NCBI RefSeq assembly: GCF_024054565.1
Contig: NZ_JAMXLR010000081.1
Location: forward strand, 1 to 38,588
Source: Aeoliella straminimaris
GTDB taxonomy: Bacteria > Planctomycetota > Planctomycetia > Pirellulales > Lacipirellulaceae
Reading direction: 5' to 3'
Length of the DNA: 38,588 nucleotides
The translations under genes and the position numbers were made by a program. Below are positions 1-8,631 of this stretch, piece after piece. The notes beneath the pieces are model-generated. The model was given only the letters and a program-made list of their open reading frames with translations, searched no databases and was not told the origin of the DNA. The first letter of the stretch is position 1. Each line of letters begins with the position of its first letter.

Positions 1-248
1 TATCTGGGACGAGCCGCGGGCATATGCTGTTGTATACCCAACAAGGCTCCCCTTGGGCCTAGAGCCTTTCTAGTAGTGCATGCGCTCTAGCGCATTTAGA
101 TGGCATGGTCCGTCGTCAGGAAGGCGAGCCATTTCGGTTGTGCTGCTACTGCCTACTTGCCGTTTACGTTGACGAAACCTACTCGTCCGCGGGAAATATC
201 GAGGTTGTGTCAACAGCCAAATAGCTCCTTGCCATCTACTCTAAGTGA
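1..248. other. window edge, no gene seen
   Basis: This stretch lies downstream of the GH97 gene, which is transcribed toward it. Only small weak inverted repeats are visible, such as CCCAA/TTGGG near 40-60, and none has a T-tract good enough to call a terminator. The short frame across 100-297 runs into the GH97 gene on the other strand and has no supporting features. Confidence 0.5.
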
Positions 249-2291
249 CTACCGAAGTTCGAGCAGCATGCAGTGTCCTCCACCTCGAGCCAGATGAATC
301 TGCATCACATCCTGAGCGGTAACTGACCTCTTATGAACGCGATAGGCTTCTCGGTTACTTTCGTAGTGCGTGTCCGCTGCATCTTCGTAAAGCGTCGCGG
401 TATAATTCTTGTTGGGCAGCAGAAAATCTAACGCAATCGGCAACGTTCTTGCTTGCTCGTTCGTTACCGTACCTACGTACCAAGTCGTGCCGCTTCTTCT
501 GGCGGTCGCGATATGGCTGCCGATTTCGCCACTCAGAATATGGGTCTCGTCCCAAGTCATGGGCAGTCGCCGAATAAAGTCGAACAGGTCGGCTTTCTCC
601 TGGTAAGCTTCGGGGGCGTCAGGAAGAATGGCCAAGCCGGAATAGGTAATAAGCACCCTGGCCGTCTCGGCCACAACCGTCGATTTAACCTCGGTGAAAA
701 TGCGGGGTCTGTCGAACTGAGCGTCTGTCAAGGAGAATAGGCCATTATTCATGTCGAGCGGACCCGCGAGCATGTTCACAAACACAGTCTTGCAGAAGTC
801 AGTGGGACCAAAGGACCGCATAGCATCGGACTGGGCGTGGCAGAATTCTCTGGCCAAAAAGTTTGGAAAGGTGCGCTCGTCGCCGGAAGGACCAATTGGG
901 CCATCATGAAAGTCGCACAACAGCTGGTGCTTGGCACAAAGTTCCACGATTTCTCGCGTGTCTAGCACCTTTTGCTGTCCCTTCGATTTCATGAAGCCGT
1001 ACTTGATGCCCGCAGCACCCCACTCGTGATACAGTTCCAGCGTTTCCTCAAAAGGGAAATTGTGTCGGGCAACGTCGTTGATGTAGAGAATGACGCCCAC
1101 GTGATGCTGTTTGGCGTAGCGTATCAGCGACGGGATATCAACCGGATCCTGCCAGTCTGCCGGAGCCGGCTTGCGTATGACCTCCGGTTTTCTCGAATCC
1201 GGCTGAATCACCAGATGGTCGCGACTCGTCCGCGGGTCGGACTGCGGATCGAATTCGGGGCCATACCAGTTGGCGTCCAGTAGGACATAACGCACACGGG
1301 ATTGCGAGGCGAAGTTGATCAGCCGCCGCCAGCTTGCCATGTCCAGTCCATAGGTGAAACCGTCTGGGGTGCGAGCCCCCCAAACTCGCCAATCCCACAA
1401 AGCAAGCCCGGGCTCGATCCAGTCCGTTTCGGTGATTCGACAGGGTGGATTCAGGCAATAAATGAGGGGGGCAACGAGCAGGTCCCCCGGATGGTCACCT
1501 AGCAGCACCACCCGCCAGGACGTTACTCCCCCCGGCTTGAGATTCGATCGGTCAAACTCCGCGCGAAAAGTGAGTGGTCTGCTTCGATCTGGAACCAAAC
1601 GAAAGGGAGCCTGCTCGAACACGGCCGCTTCGAGAATGGCCATATACGTCTGCGAATTGCGCTGGATAGTTAACGGCGGGGCTACGCTCTCGCGTTCGTG
1701 GAAGCGGCTTAAACTCTGCGGTCCAACTGGACTGTGTTCGCCGTTGTAGCTCCAGGCCGTGGAGTCATGCGCGAAACGGAATTCGGTCAAGTCTGTTGTC
1801 AGCGGAATCCTCTCTGGCCAATTACCGTCCTGCGGAAACTCATAACGAACAGCCACCCCGTCGTTATACACGCGAAAGACCACGTTCAACTTTCGCCGTT
1901 TGCCGAGCAACTCTTCCAATGTCCAAGTAACTTGGTTGAAGTTGTTGTTGTAGTGGTCCGTCTTGCCCCATAGTGTGGCAACGGTTTCTTGGTTAGAGTG
2001 CTGCACAAGTTCCACCGTGTGCAGGGAGACAAGCGGCGAATCTGTGGGTTCTATCCCGAGGCGCCCTTCGTCCAGTAGGACGGTGCTCCTGTAACTCAGT
2101 GACCAGTGTGGAATTCCTTCCTCCAGTCCTAAGAGAACCACGACTTGGCCGTCGGGACTCTTGACTGTTGGCGTCTGCTTCGTGTTTGCCTTGCTCGGCG
2201 ACACCAGGGAAGCAACTAGCAGCAGGCCAGATGCAGAAGTAGAAACCACTCGAGGGAGCCTCATTACTCTTCCCACGGACGATAAATTCAT
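249..2291 (-). CDS. GH97 family glycoside hydrolase (alpha-glucosidase/alpha-galactosidase family), secreted
   Basis: Predicted exported glycosidase of 680 residues, a normal length for GH97 (SusB-like). An N-terminal hydrophobic segment at about 11-30 looks like a signal peptide. Residues about 40-280 resemble the GH97 N-terminal beta-sandwich, with VFRVYNDGVAVRYEF near 138-152. A TIM barrel follows, with LALWDWRVWG near 297-305, IKYGFM at 429-434, then FHDGPIGPSGDERTFPN at 461-477 and LAGPLDM at 508-514, which match the family's conserved blocks. Retaining GH97 enzymes carry an Asp nucleophile where this protein has Gly432, so it is more likely of the inverting SusB-like type; this is an inference. 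ATG codons at 2291 and 2264 both follow a GGGAAGA-like sequence, and the second leaves a compact signal peptide. It is the last gene of the minus-strand run and has no dockerin or PEP-CTERM tail, so it is probably periplasmic or released. Confidence 0.88.
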   Translation of the reverse strand: MNLSSVGRVMRLPRVVSTSASGLLLVASLVSPSKANTKQTPTVKSPDGQVVVLLGLEEGIPHWSLSYRSTVLLDEGRLGIEPTDSPLVSLHTVELVQHSNQETVATLWGKTDHYNNNFNQVTWTLEELLGKRRKLNVVFRVYNDGVAVRYEFPQDGNWPERIPLTTDLTEFRFAHDSTAWSYNGEHSPVGPQSLSRFHERESVAPPLTIQRNSQTYMAILEAAVFEQAPFRLVPDRSRPLTFRAEFDRSNLKPGGVTSWRVVLLGDHPGDLLVAPLIYCLNPPCRITETDWIEPGLALWDWRVWGARTPDGFTYGLDMASWRRLINFASQSRVRYVLLDANWYGPEFDPQSDPRTSRDHLVIQPDSRKPEVIRKPAPADWQDPVDIPSLIRYAKQHHVGVILYINDVARHNFPFEETLELYHEWGAAGIKYGFMKSKGQQKVLDTREIVELCAKHQLLCDFHDGPIGPSGDERTFPNFLAREFCHAQSDAMRSFGPTDFCKTVFVNMLAGPLDMNNGLFSLTDAQFDRPRIFTEVKSTVVAETARVLITYSGLAILPDAPEAYQEKADLFDFIRRLPMTWDETHILSGEIGSHIATARRSGTTWYVGTVTNEQARTLPIALDFLLPNKNYTATLYEDAADTHYESNREAYRVHKRSVTAQDVMQIHLARGGGHCMLLELR

Positions 2292-2426
2292 GGCGAGTCT
2301 TCCCGTGGTGAGGGAACTCCAGCGGGTGCGTGTTCACCTTCTGGAGGCGGAGGGTTACGAGTGCTGCTAACGGGTCGTGTTGCCAGGTAGCATCGTCTTT
2401 ATCGCCCTCAGCATCTGGCCAGTCAA

Positions 2427-5165
2427 TCACCTCTCGGCATGGAAGTGGTTGTTCGCGGAAACGGCATACCGAATCCCCAAGGCACCAAGCATCGCGATGA
2501 TGTGCGTCGCAGGTTCCGGCACGGTCACCAACATAGAGTTAAAGGCACCGGTTCCGTTGGCATTATTATAGGCGGCCTTGAACAGGTCGAAATCGGCCCA
2601 GTCGTTAACGCCGTCGAAGTTCATGTCGCCGCGCAAGTACTTCTCGACAAACGATAGCTCCGAAAGGTCGGCTCCAAAGCTATCTCGAAAGGTGATCCAA
2701 TCTAGTGTGTTCACGACACCGTTTTGGTCAAAATCCCCCGGCACAATGGTCACGATCCCTAGCTCCACGGCATCTTTGTCGGCAGTATCCACCCGACCGT
2801 CGAGATTTACATCTCCTCGAGTTAGCGATTGCACATCACCAACAGCAGTACCGCTATCGTAACCGAGGTTTGCATTGATCAACGCGATATCTTCGTCATC
2901 CAGTCTCCCGTCCAACGTCGGATCCATCCACAGAACCTCACCGTTGGCATAAGCCCCCATAAATACCTGGCCTGCCGGGCCATGCAGCTTGAACTCGACG
3001 TCCCAGTCTGATGGCCAGGCGGGAAATAACTCGACTTCATCTCCATCGACTTGGAGAATCATCTTCTGTAGGGCGATGTTGGCCACGCTAGGGTGATCCT
3101 GATCAGGCAACCAATCGAAGTTTGGGCCGTAGAATCCTGGAAAGCGGCTGCCAGGATCGCTTGCCGCGTATCGGGCAATCACCTGCGACTTCGCCTGATC
3201 TGTCAAGCCCAGCAGGACCGCCTGGATCACATCTTGAGACCAACCGCTGTTGTTCGTGTGGTAGCGATTGTTATAGGTGTCGATCCCCATCTGGAGGTTG
3301 TCTTTCCCGACGCCCGAGATGAGGTAGGGGAACACACCGTACAATTCGCCGTTTTCGGAGTTGTGCTTGTCGGCGAATGTCTCGCCAGGGGAGAAGATCA
3401 CCGTGTCGCCCACCGTGCGAGTAGGTATCTCGGGAAGTTCCCCCAGCAGGCGCGTCCATTGTTCGCGTTGCGTTTGAGTTGTTTCGCTCAGAGGGAGATC
3501 GAGCAGTTTCCCCAACACAAAATGCAAGCCGGCGACCTCGGGCAGGGGATTCGTCGCCTCCCACCACGTTTCAAGCACCTGCGCATCGCCGCTCAGCTCA
3601 AGCTTGCCATTGGCATCGCGGCCATAATGCTGGTCGTAAAACGTGACGACCGATTCGGCAATTGGAAGCAGTTTGTCCTGTAGGAATTGATCATCACGGG
3701 TAATGTTGTAAGCTTCGAGCATCATGGCGCTCAGTTCGATACCGCCTTGCCATTCGTAGCGAATGTAGTTATTCAGTGTCGTACCCGCCGGCAAACTTCC
3801 TCGCTCGCCAGGCCAGCCATAGTTAGCACTGGTTGGTGTGCCCCACAGATACACCGTTTCCGGGAAGTAGACACCATCGTGTCCCCAGTAAGCCTGGACG
3901 CTCTCCTTCGCCAGTGGTAACGCTTCGAGGTACATATCGAACAGTGGCATCATCTGCTCCACGTCGCCGCTCGCCGCCATCGACCAGTAGGGCAGCCGGG
4001 TGTTTTGCCACCAATAGGGGCCACCCCAGCGGCGGTAGTCGGCATCAAGGCCGCTGGAGCCGGCTACGGTGCGATTGTAGGTGTCGACGACGAAGATCGA
4101 GCCATTAAACTTGATCGGCGAGCCACCGCGACCAGAGAATGCGTTCATAGCCCGTTGCAAGGCGTAGCCCTGCGAAACGGTTTCCGCGGCGTCGCTGCCG
4201 CTGACTCGGATGTAGCTGCGATTGTTGAACTCATTCCACCACTGGCTATGGGCCATCTGCCGCGCTTCAAGTTCAGTGCTCTCGGTCTGAGCAATCTGTG
4301 TGTCGAGTTGCTGTTGCCACTCATTGGCAGTGGCAGTCTGAGATGTCAGTGGGTGGATCGTAATGGAATGCGTGGTGGACGGAACTGACGAACGGAGCGT
4401 GGTATTGTCAATGTTGGTGAGATTGGCTCCCCTGATTGCCGCACCGAAGGTATTATGCAGCAGAGGATCGGTACCGACTGTGTTGTTGGGATCCAAGTCG
4501 ACCGTCTGCAGGTTTTGCGACCAAATCGAAGATTCATTGCGGTGGTACCATTCAATACGATTCGATTGCCCACCGACTACTGTATCCGCTGTCACAATGA
4601 CCGGATTAGGATTGGCACCTTGCAAACCATAGGCGCTGTGGATTTCGGCGGAGGTCAATTGTCGATCGGCAGTTCGCCACGGCTCGAACCTCACTTCGAT
4701 GGTCCGATCCGATTGACTCTCCGCCTGTATCTGAACAGCTGGGTTGTTGGCGTCCACCCACAGTGAAAGTGAGGTGGCATCCGCTCCCTCACCGGCGTTG
4801 ATCTTAATACTAGCATTGCGGAGATCAAACTCTTGGCGGAATGTCTCGCCGGGACTAAGCAGGCCACTCACACGAATCAATCCAAGCTTGAGTAGGCGTG
4901 CGTTCTCGCTCCAAGCGTCCGTCTTGCCGACGTACATCAGCAGGTCGCCGTTCGGATCGACCCAGGCGTTGATACCAATGTCGCCGTTACCCAGCGGCAT
5001 AGAGCCTGCGGAATCGGAACTGGGCGATGACCATACCACGTTGGCGTTCCCCACCTCTCCGGACCATGCAGTAGGGATGAAGTTGAAGGTCACCGCGATT
5101 ACGACCGAGAGGGCGACTTGGCTCAGCGCACGGCGGACACCTTCGAGTTTCAATTGCCGGTGCAT
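2427..5165 (-). CDS. DUF5703/GH95-like (alpha/alpha)6-barrel protein with dockerin repeats and PEP-CTERM anchor
   Basis: Secreted 912-residue protein. Residues 1-35 form a signal peptide. The next ~250 residues (VWSSPSSDSAGSMPLGNGDIG, split here by eye) match the N-terminal domain called DUF5703 in planctomycete and Bacteroidota proteins. The central part looks like the alpha-toroid of GH95-like enzymes (GGPYWWQNTRLPYWSMAASG; ENGELYGVFPY; ELFPAWPSDWDVEF). GH95 contains alpha-L-fucosidases and galactosidases, but the substrate here cannot be read from sequence. The C-terminal ~150 residues hold four calcium-loop repeats (LDGRLDDED, GDVNLDGRVD, GDFDQNGVVN, GDMNFDGVND). VPEP at 882 begins a hydrophobic stretch whose tail lacks the usual Arg cluster. 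AGGAAG sits about 7 nt before the ATG. It lies 110 nt after the BNR gene and 135 nt before GH97, so co-transcription is likely. Confidence 0.82.
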   Translation of the reverse strand: MHRQLKLEGVRRALSQVALSVVIAVTFNFIPTAWSGEVGNANVVWSSPSSDSAGSMPLGNGDIGINAWVDPNGDLLMYVGKTDAWSENARLLKLGLIRVSGLLSPGETFRQEFDLRNASIKINAGEGADATSLSLWVDANNPAVQIQAESQSDRTIEVRFEPWRTADRQLTSAEIHSAYGLQGANPNPVIVTADTVVGGQSNRIEWYHRNESSIWSQNLQTVDLDPNNTVGTDPLLHNTFGAAIRGANLTNIDNTTLRSSVPSTTHSITIHPLTSQTATANEWQQQLDTQIAQTESTELEARQMAHSQWWNEFNNRSYIRVSGSDAAETVSQGYALQRAMNAFSGRGGSPIKFNGSIFVVDTYNRTVAGSSGLDADYRRWGGPYWWQNTRLPYWSMAASGDVEQMMPLFDMYLEALPLAKESVQAYWGHDGVYFPETVYLWGTPTSANYGWPGERGSLPAGTTLNNYIRYEWQGGIELSAMMLEAYNITRDDQFLQDKLLPIAESVVTFYDQHYGRDANGKLELSGDAQVLETWWEATNPLPEVAGLHFVLGKLLDLPLSETTQTQREQWTRLLGELPEIPTRTVGDTVIFSPGETFADKHNSENGELYGVFPYLISGVGKDNLQMGIDTYNNRYHTNNSGWSQDVIQAVLLGLTDQAKSQVIARYAASDPGSRFPGFYGPNFDWLPDQDHPSVANIALQKMILQVDGDEVELFPAWPSDWDVEFKLHGPAGQVFMGAYANGEVLWMDPTLDGRLDDEDIALINANLGYDSGTAVGDVQSLTRGDVNLDGRVDTADKDAVELGIVTIVPGDFDQNGVVNTLDWITFRDSFGADLSELSFVEKYLRGDMNFDGVNDWADFDLFKAAYNNANGTGAFNSMLVTVPEPATHIIAMLGALGIRYAVSANNHFHAER

Positions 5166-5275
5166 AGAGACTTCCTAAGTTGCGATATTCTTGCCGATTC
5201 GAGCGTTCTTGACGTGGGGGCAACGGTAAGTAACCTTCGGACGGCGGACTTATATGGGGTATGCCGATCGAACGG

Positions 5276-6979
5276 CTACTCCCCCACATTTGCCAGGAGG
5301 AATCTAGCGAAAACTAACAGCCAAGCTCCGTGCGCTGCAGCCGAAGGTTCAGGAACATGAGAGGTCATCGACTCGAATGCTCCAGCACCGTTGGCTGCGT
5401 CGTAAGCTTTCTTGAATAGGCCGAAGTCGGTCCAGTCGTTGACTCCGTCCTGATTCACATCACCCTGGCGATATCTATCATACAACGATAGGCCAGAAGT
5501 GTCTGATTGAAAGTTCTCGCGGTACACGAGCCAGTCCATTATGTCGACGGCGGCATCCTGGTTAACGTCTCCCGCAACTCCATTTAGAAGACCAAACACA
5601 GAATCGACCCCAGAGATGATACCGACAATATCCAGGTCGTAATTCGCGGAGCTGATGGCTTTTCCACGTGCCCAAAGGAGTGCGGTATGCTGATCGTCCC
5701 ATTTGGGCACAATTGGCCGAATGTTATCGACACTTGAGTTCTCAGTGATCGCCGTCCAAGTCCATGTCTGGCCCATGTCGCTTGTGACGCCTTTGAATAT
5801 TTCAAAGTGCCGCTGGTTGTCAGCATTGCTAACAAGTTGAGTGCCAGTAAGAGGGTTGGAATTTGTCGATATGTAGACAGTATCAACGTCGTTGGGATCA
5901 ATCGCGATCAAGCCGGTGTAATCATCTTCGCCAATCTCGGCGGCGAACAACCGTGTGCCCGCATACGCCATCTCATTGACCTGCCACTGGCTGCCATCCC
6001 AGCGACCGTAGTAGTAACGGTGATCGAGGCCCTCGCCAGGATCTCCCTTGCTACCTAGATTGTTGTGTCCATCGGCCTCGACTTGCACGCTAAAGACACC
6101 GACTGGCTTGCCAGTTGAGTCGAGAGCAAGGTCGGTTACCCACGAGCGGTTGATAGCGTCGCCCTGATAAACGAGAGTCGCCTCGGATGACGTACCGAGT
6201 CCCTGGCTTAGCGAGCTGATGACCGTTCCATCCGACGCATGAAGACTGCCGTCTTTGTAGTAACCGTGATACACACTGTTATTCTCGGTCCAGCGAGGGT
6301 GGCCGTCATTCACCAAGAAGTGGATCTCGTCCGCGCCGTTCGAAGCGAACTTGATGTAAGGTCGGTCGCCTCCGACCAAGTTGTTGCCATTACTCCAGGT
6401 TTCTCCCAAGTCGTCTGAGTAGACGTACTGGGGGGTGATGTGTGAACGTGTGAAGTTGTAGTAGCGGCCGTTTCCACCGTTCTCACTGCTCAAATAATGG
6501 GGATTGGAATAAGTCAGTGGCGAACCAACATTGAACGTCTGCATTGGCCCCCACGAATTTGGATCCTTGGGATCGGTGGTAACACGAGTGTGCACCAGCG
6601 TGTCTCCATAGTGGCCGGTCCATACGGCCAGCAAACGGCCGTCGGGACGTACGCTAAACGCTGGTGTGTTGTGGTCGTCGTAGGGTTGGTTCTTTTCGCC
6701 GTTAAAGCGATCTTGCAGTTCGTTAAGCTGCAACTCTCCAGTAGAAAGATTCAGAGAAACCGCGTCGACGTCGCTTTGACGAAGTGGATCAGAGACTCCA
6801 GCAGCGGTAGATCCAACGATCAAGTAGCCATTGTGGATGATCGCTCTTTCGTCCTGAAACCAACACCAGAACCCGTCATTATTAAGTACGACCATGCCCT
6901 CGGGCGTCGCTGCGTCCGCTTTAGAGTGCAGCAACATCAACATCGTTGCCCCACAACATAAGTAGAATGCAATTCTCAC
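5276..6979 (-). CDS. BNR_4 beta-propeller protein, possible polysaccharide lyase, with dockerin and PEP-CTERM-like tail
   Basis: Secreted protein of about 567 residues. The signal peptide core is IAFYLCCGATMLMLLHS. The body matches the BNR_4 seven-bladed propeller family: GFWCWFQDERA near 37-47, DDHNTPAFSVRPDGRLLAVWTGHYG near 101-125 (split from a longer run), SDDLGETWS and the DGHPRWTENNSVYHGYY region. Families PL24 and PL25 (ulvan lyases) share this fold, so a role on an algal polyuronide is possible but not shown. The tail has two dockerin-like repeats (GDVNQDAAVDIMDW, GDVNQDGVNDWTDF), then VPEPS and a hydrophobic end with no basic cluster. The start is uncertain: GTG at 6979 gives the best signal peptide, while an in-frame TTG at 7003 adds eight residues and has no ribosome site. 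Confidence 0.8.
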   Translation of the reverse strand: MRIAFYLCCGATMLMLLHSKADAATPEGMVVLNNDGFWCWFQDERAIIHNGYLIVGSTAAGVSDPLRQSDVDAVSLNLSTGELQLNELQDRFNGEKNQPYDDHNTPAFSVRPDGRLLAVWTGHYGDTLVHTRVTTDPKDPNSWGPMQTFNVGSPLTYSNPHYLSSENGGNGRYYNFTRSHITPQYVYSDDLGETWSNGNNLVGGDRPYIKFASNGADEIHFLVNDGHPRWTENNSVYHGYYKDGSLHASDGTVISSLSQGLGTSSEATLVYQGDAINRSWVTDLALDSTGKPVGVFSVQVEADGHNNLGSKGDPGEGLDHRYYYGRWDGSQWQVNEMAYAGTRLFAAEIGEDDYTGLIAIDPNDVDTVYISTNSNPLTGTQLVSNADNQRHFEIFKGVTSDMGQTWTWTAITENSSVDNIRPIVPKWDDQHTALLWARGKAISSANYDLDIVGIISGVDSVFGLLNGVAGDVNQDAAVDIMDWLVYRENFQSDTSGLSLYDRYRQGDVNQDGVNDWTDFGLFKKAYDAANGAGAFESMTSHVPEPSAAAHGAWLLVFARFLLANVGE

Positions 6980-7036
6980 GCTAAGTGCCTTTCTCTGCCG
7001 CAAGTTCTTTATGATTGTTCAGGGTGAGTACGTCAT

Positions 7037-7498
7037 TCACGGGGTCACGTCGTAATCCGCGACGATGGGACCGCTGGAGTCACTGGGGACGACGAGTTCG
7101 GCCACCCAATCCTTGGGTACGTAGCTTTGACCGGGCCTGCCGGTCGCCTCGTCGGGAAGGGTCTTCCAACAGTCGATTTGCACCTCGTAAGTGCCCGGCA
7201 TGATTCCTCCCGCCTTGGAGAACGACCTTGCCTCGTAACGTCCGTCTTGGTCGAACTGCGCCCAGGCGGGCCGCTTCGGCAGTCCTTCTGCCATTTCCTT
7301 CGGCAAGAACGTGATCTGGCCTGACTTCGGAGGGGGCGTACCGTTAAACGTAACGGTGCCCGAGACGGGAATCGTCTCCGGAAGGCCGTTCCGGTTACAT
7401 CCGGAACAGAGACTCAGCAGAATGCACGCCACCAGGCAGGATAACAGAACCGAGGGTCGGCAATTGTGTGATTGACTAGAATACTTACAGTTTGTCAT
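7037..7498 (-). CDS. small planctomycete lipoprotein, carboxypeptidase-regulatory/transthyretin-like fold
   Basis: A 153-residue lipoprotein. A hydrophobic stretch at about 17-33 ends in the lipobox LCSGC, so cleavage and lipidation at Cys34 are expected. The rest is a single beta-sandwich repeat (VSGTVTFNGTPPPKSGQITFLP; DGRYEARSF; MPGTYEVQI) of the kind annotated as a carboxypeptidase regulatory-like domain in planctomycetes. It starts 37 nt after the end of the DUF1559 gene. The same DUF1559-then-lipoprotein order recurs at 13350 and 28261, which argues that the two products work together. Function is unknown. No clear ribosome site precedes the ATG. Confidence 0.82.
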   Translation of the reverse strand: MTNCKYSSQSHNCRPSVLLSCLVACILLSLCSGCNRNGLPETIPVSGTVTFNGTPPPKSGQITFLPKEMAEGLPKRPAWAQFDQDGRYEARSFSKAGGIMPGTYEVQIDCWKTLPDEATGRPGQSYVPKDWVAELVVPSDSSGPIVADYDVTP

Positions 7499-7535
7499 AG
7501 GCTTTTACAGGCCAGACGGCACACAGTGCCCGTCT

Positions 7536-8552
7536 TCAGCGACGTCCTCCCGATTCACCGGAAACTTCCTTAACCCCTTCGATCTCTCCTCCCGCTTTCG
7601 TTCCCATTTGGTTATAGAGTTGGAAGTCGAGTGTCTCCTGAATTAGATGCACACTGCCGTCGCCCATAGCGAACTGGACACCACCGGGGTGCATGCTCTT
7701 GTAGCCCAAACCCCTTTCGTGTGCGTTGATGCTGTGATTTTCGCCGTCCGACAATTCTGGGCGAGGCAACTCATGTTCTTCCATCATCAGATTAAGAGGC
7801 ACATTGGTTACACCGATCGACATATTCACGGAATAAGCCGCGTTGTGCATATTCTGATTGGGCAAAGTCTCTCCGAGCATAATCGTCTTGCTAAGACCAT
7901 CGGTAACCTCACGAAACTGGACCGTCTCCGGATCACGATAGAACATCCCTGGTCCCTCGCCGTCCTGGCCGTACTGTTTGCCCTGGCAACAGTAAGGTTG
8001 GTCCCGTGAGCAGAAGCGACAGTTGGGGCCCGTTTGCACAGGTCCTGCTGAAGCTGTGTACCACAAGGCCATCGAGCGACTCGGTGAGCCACTACCACAG
8101 CAACTGCAACGAGCACCCATTACGCCCTGACTAGAATACTCGTCGCTAGGGCAAGTAAAGCCCTCCACCAACGTGGTTACTGGACCTTCGTTGACAGGTT
8201 GGTCTAGTGTCTTAGTGAAATCAAACGCGTCGAACAGATTCTCCTGCTCAATATGCGGCAAAATGAGCGTTGCCCAAGACCCGGGTTCGAGCACTGGCCC
8301 AGCACCGCGCCAAGGGTTTCCATAAGGAAGTTCCTCATGGGTATCATGGTAAGTGTGTAAAGCAAGCGCCAGCTGCTTTATGTTGTTCGCACATTGTATT
8401 CGTCGGGCAGCCTCGCGCGCTGACTGAACGGCTGGCAGGAGCAATGCCACGAGAATGCCAATGATAGCGATGACGACTAGCAACTCGACGAGCGTAAATC
8501 CCCCCCGGCTTTTGATGCGAGCGCCAGCATTTATAAACGAACTTCGACGCAT
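7536..8552 (-). CDS. DUF1559 pseudopilin-like protein (copy 1), Cys-rich insert
   Basis: A 338-residue protein with a type IV pilin/pseudopilin N-terminus: a basic leader, then GGFTLVELLVVIAIIGILVALLLPA at about 17-41 (cleavage expected before Phe by a prepilin peptidase), then SAREAARRIQCANNIKQ. The C-terminal SMHPGGVQFAMGDGSVHL is the H-X9-DG motif that defines this planctomycete family. It is exported and probably envelope-associated; the exact role is not established. Unusual here is a cysteine-rich stretch at about 150-195 (CSCC, CRFC, CC) that the 13350-14405 copy lacks. AAGGAG lies about 9 nt before the ATG. It is followed closely by a lipoprotein gene. Confidence 0.9.
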   Translation of the reverse strand: MRRSSFINAGARIKSRGGFTLVELLVVIAIIGILVALLLPAVQSAREAARRIQCANNIKQLALALHTYHDTHEELPYGNPWRGAGPVLEPGSWATLILPHIEQENLFDAFDFTKTLDQPVNEGPVTTLVEGFTCPSDEYSSQGVMGARCSCCGSGSPSRSMALWYTASAGPVQTGPNCRFCSRDQPYCCQGKQYGQDGEGPGMFYRDPETVQFREVTDGLSKTIMLGETLPNQNMHNAAYSVNMSIGVTNVPLNLMMEEHELPRPELSDGENHSINAHERGLGYKSMHPGGVQFAMGDGSVHLIQETLDFQLYNQMGTKAGGEIEGVKEVSGESGGRR

Positions 8553-8631
8553 CTTTCAAAACTCCTTGTGTAAGTTGAACAAGCCGCTAACCTACCGCAG
8601 TTTGCAGAAGCAGCCGGCAATAAGTACGGCA

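Noticed and set aside
1138..1458. Shadow frames inside GH97 and other large genes
   Set aside because: They lie opposite or out of frame with clearly conserved proteins and have no family features.
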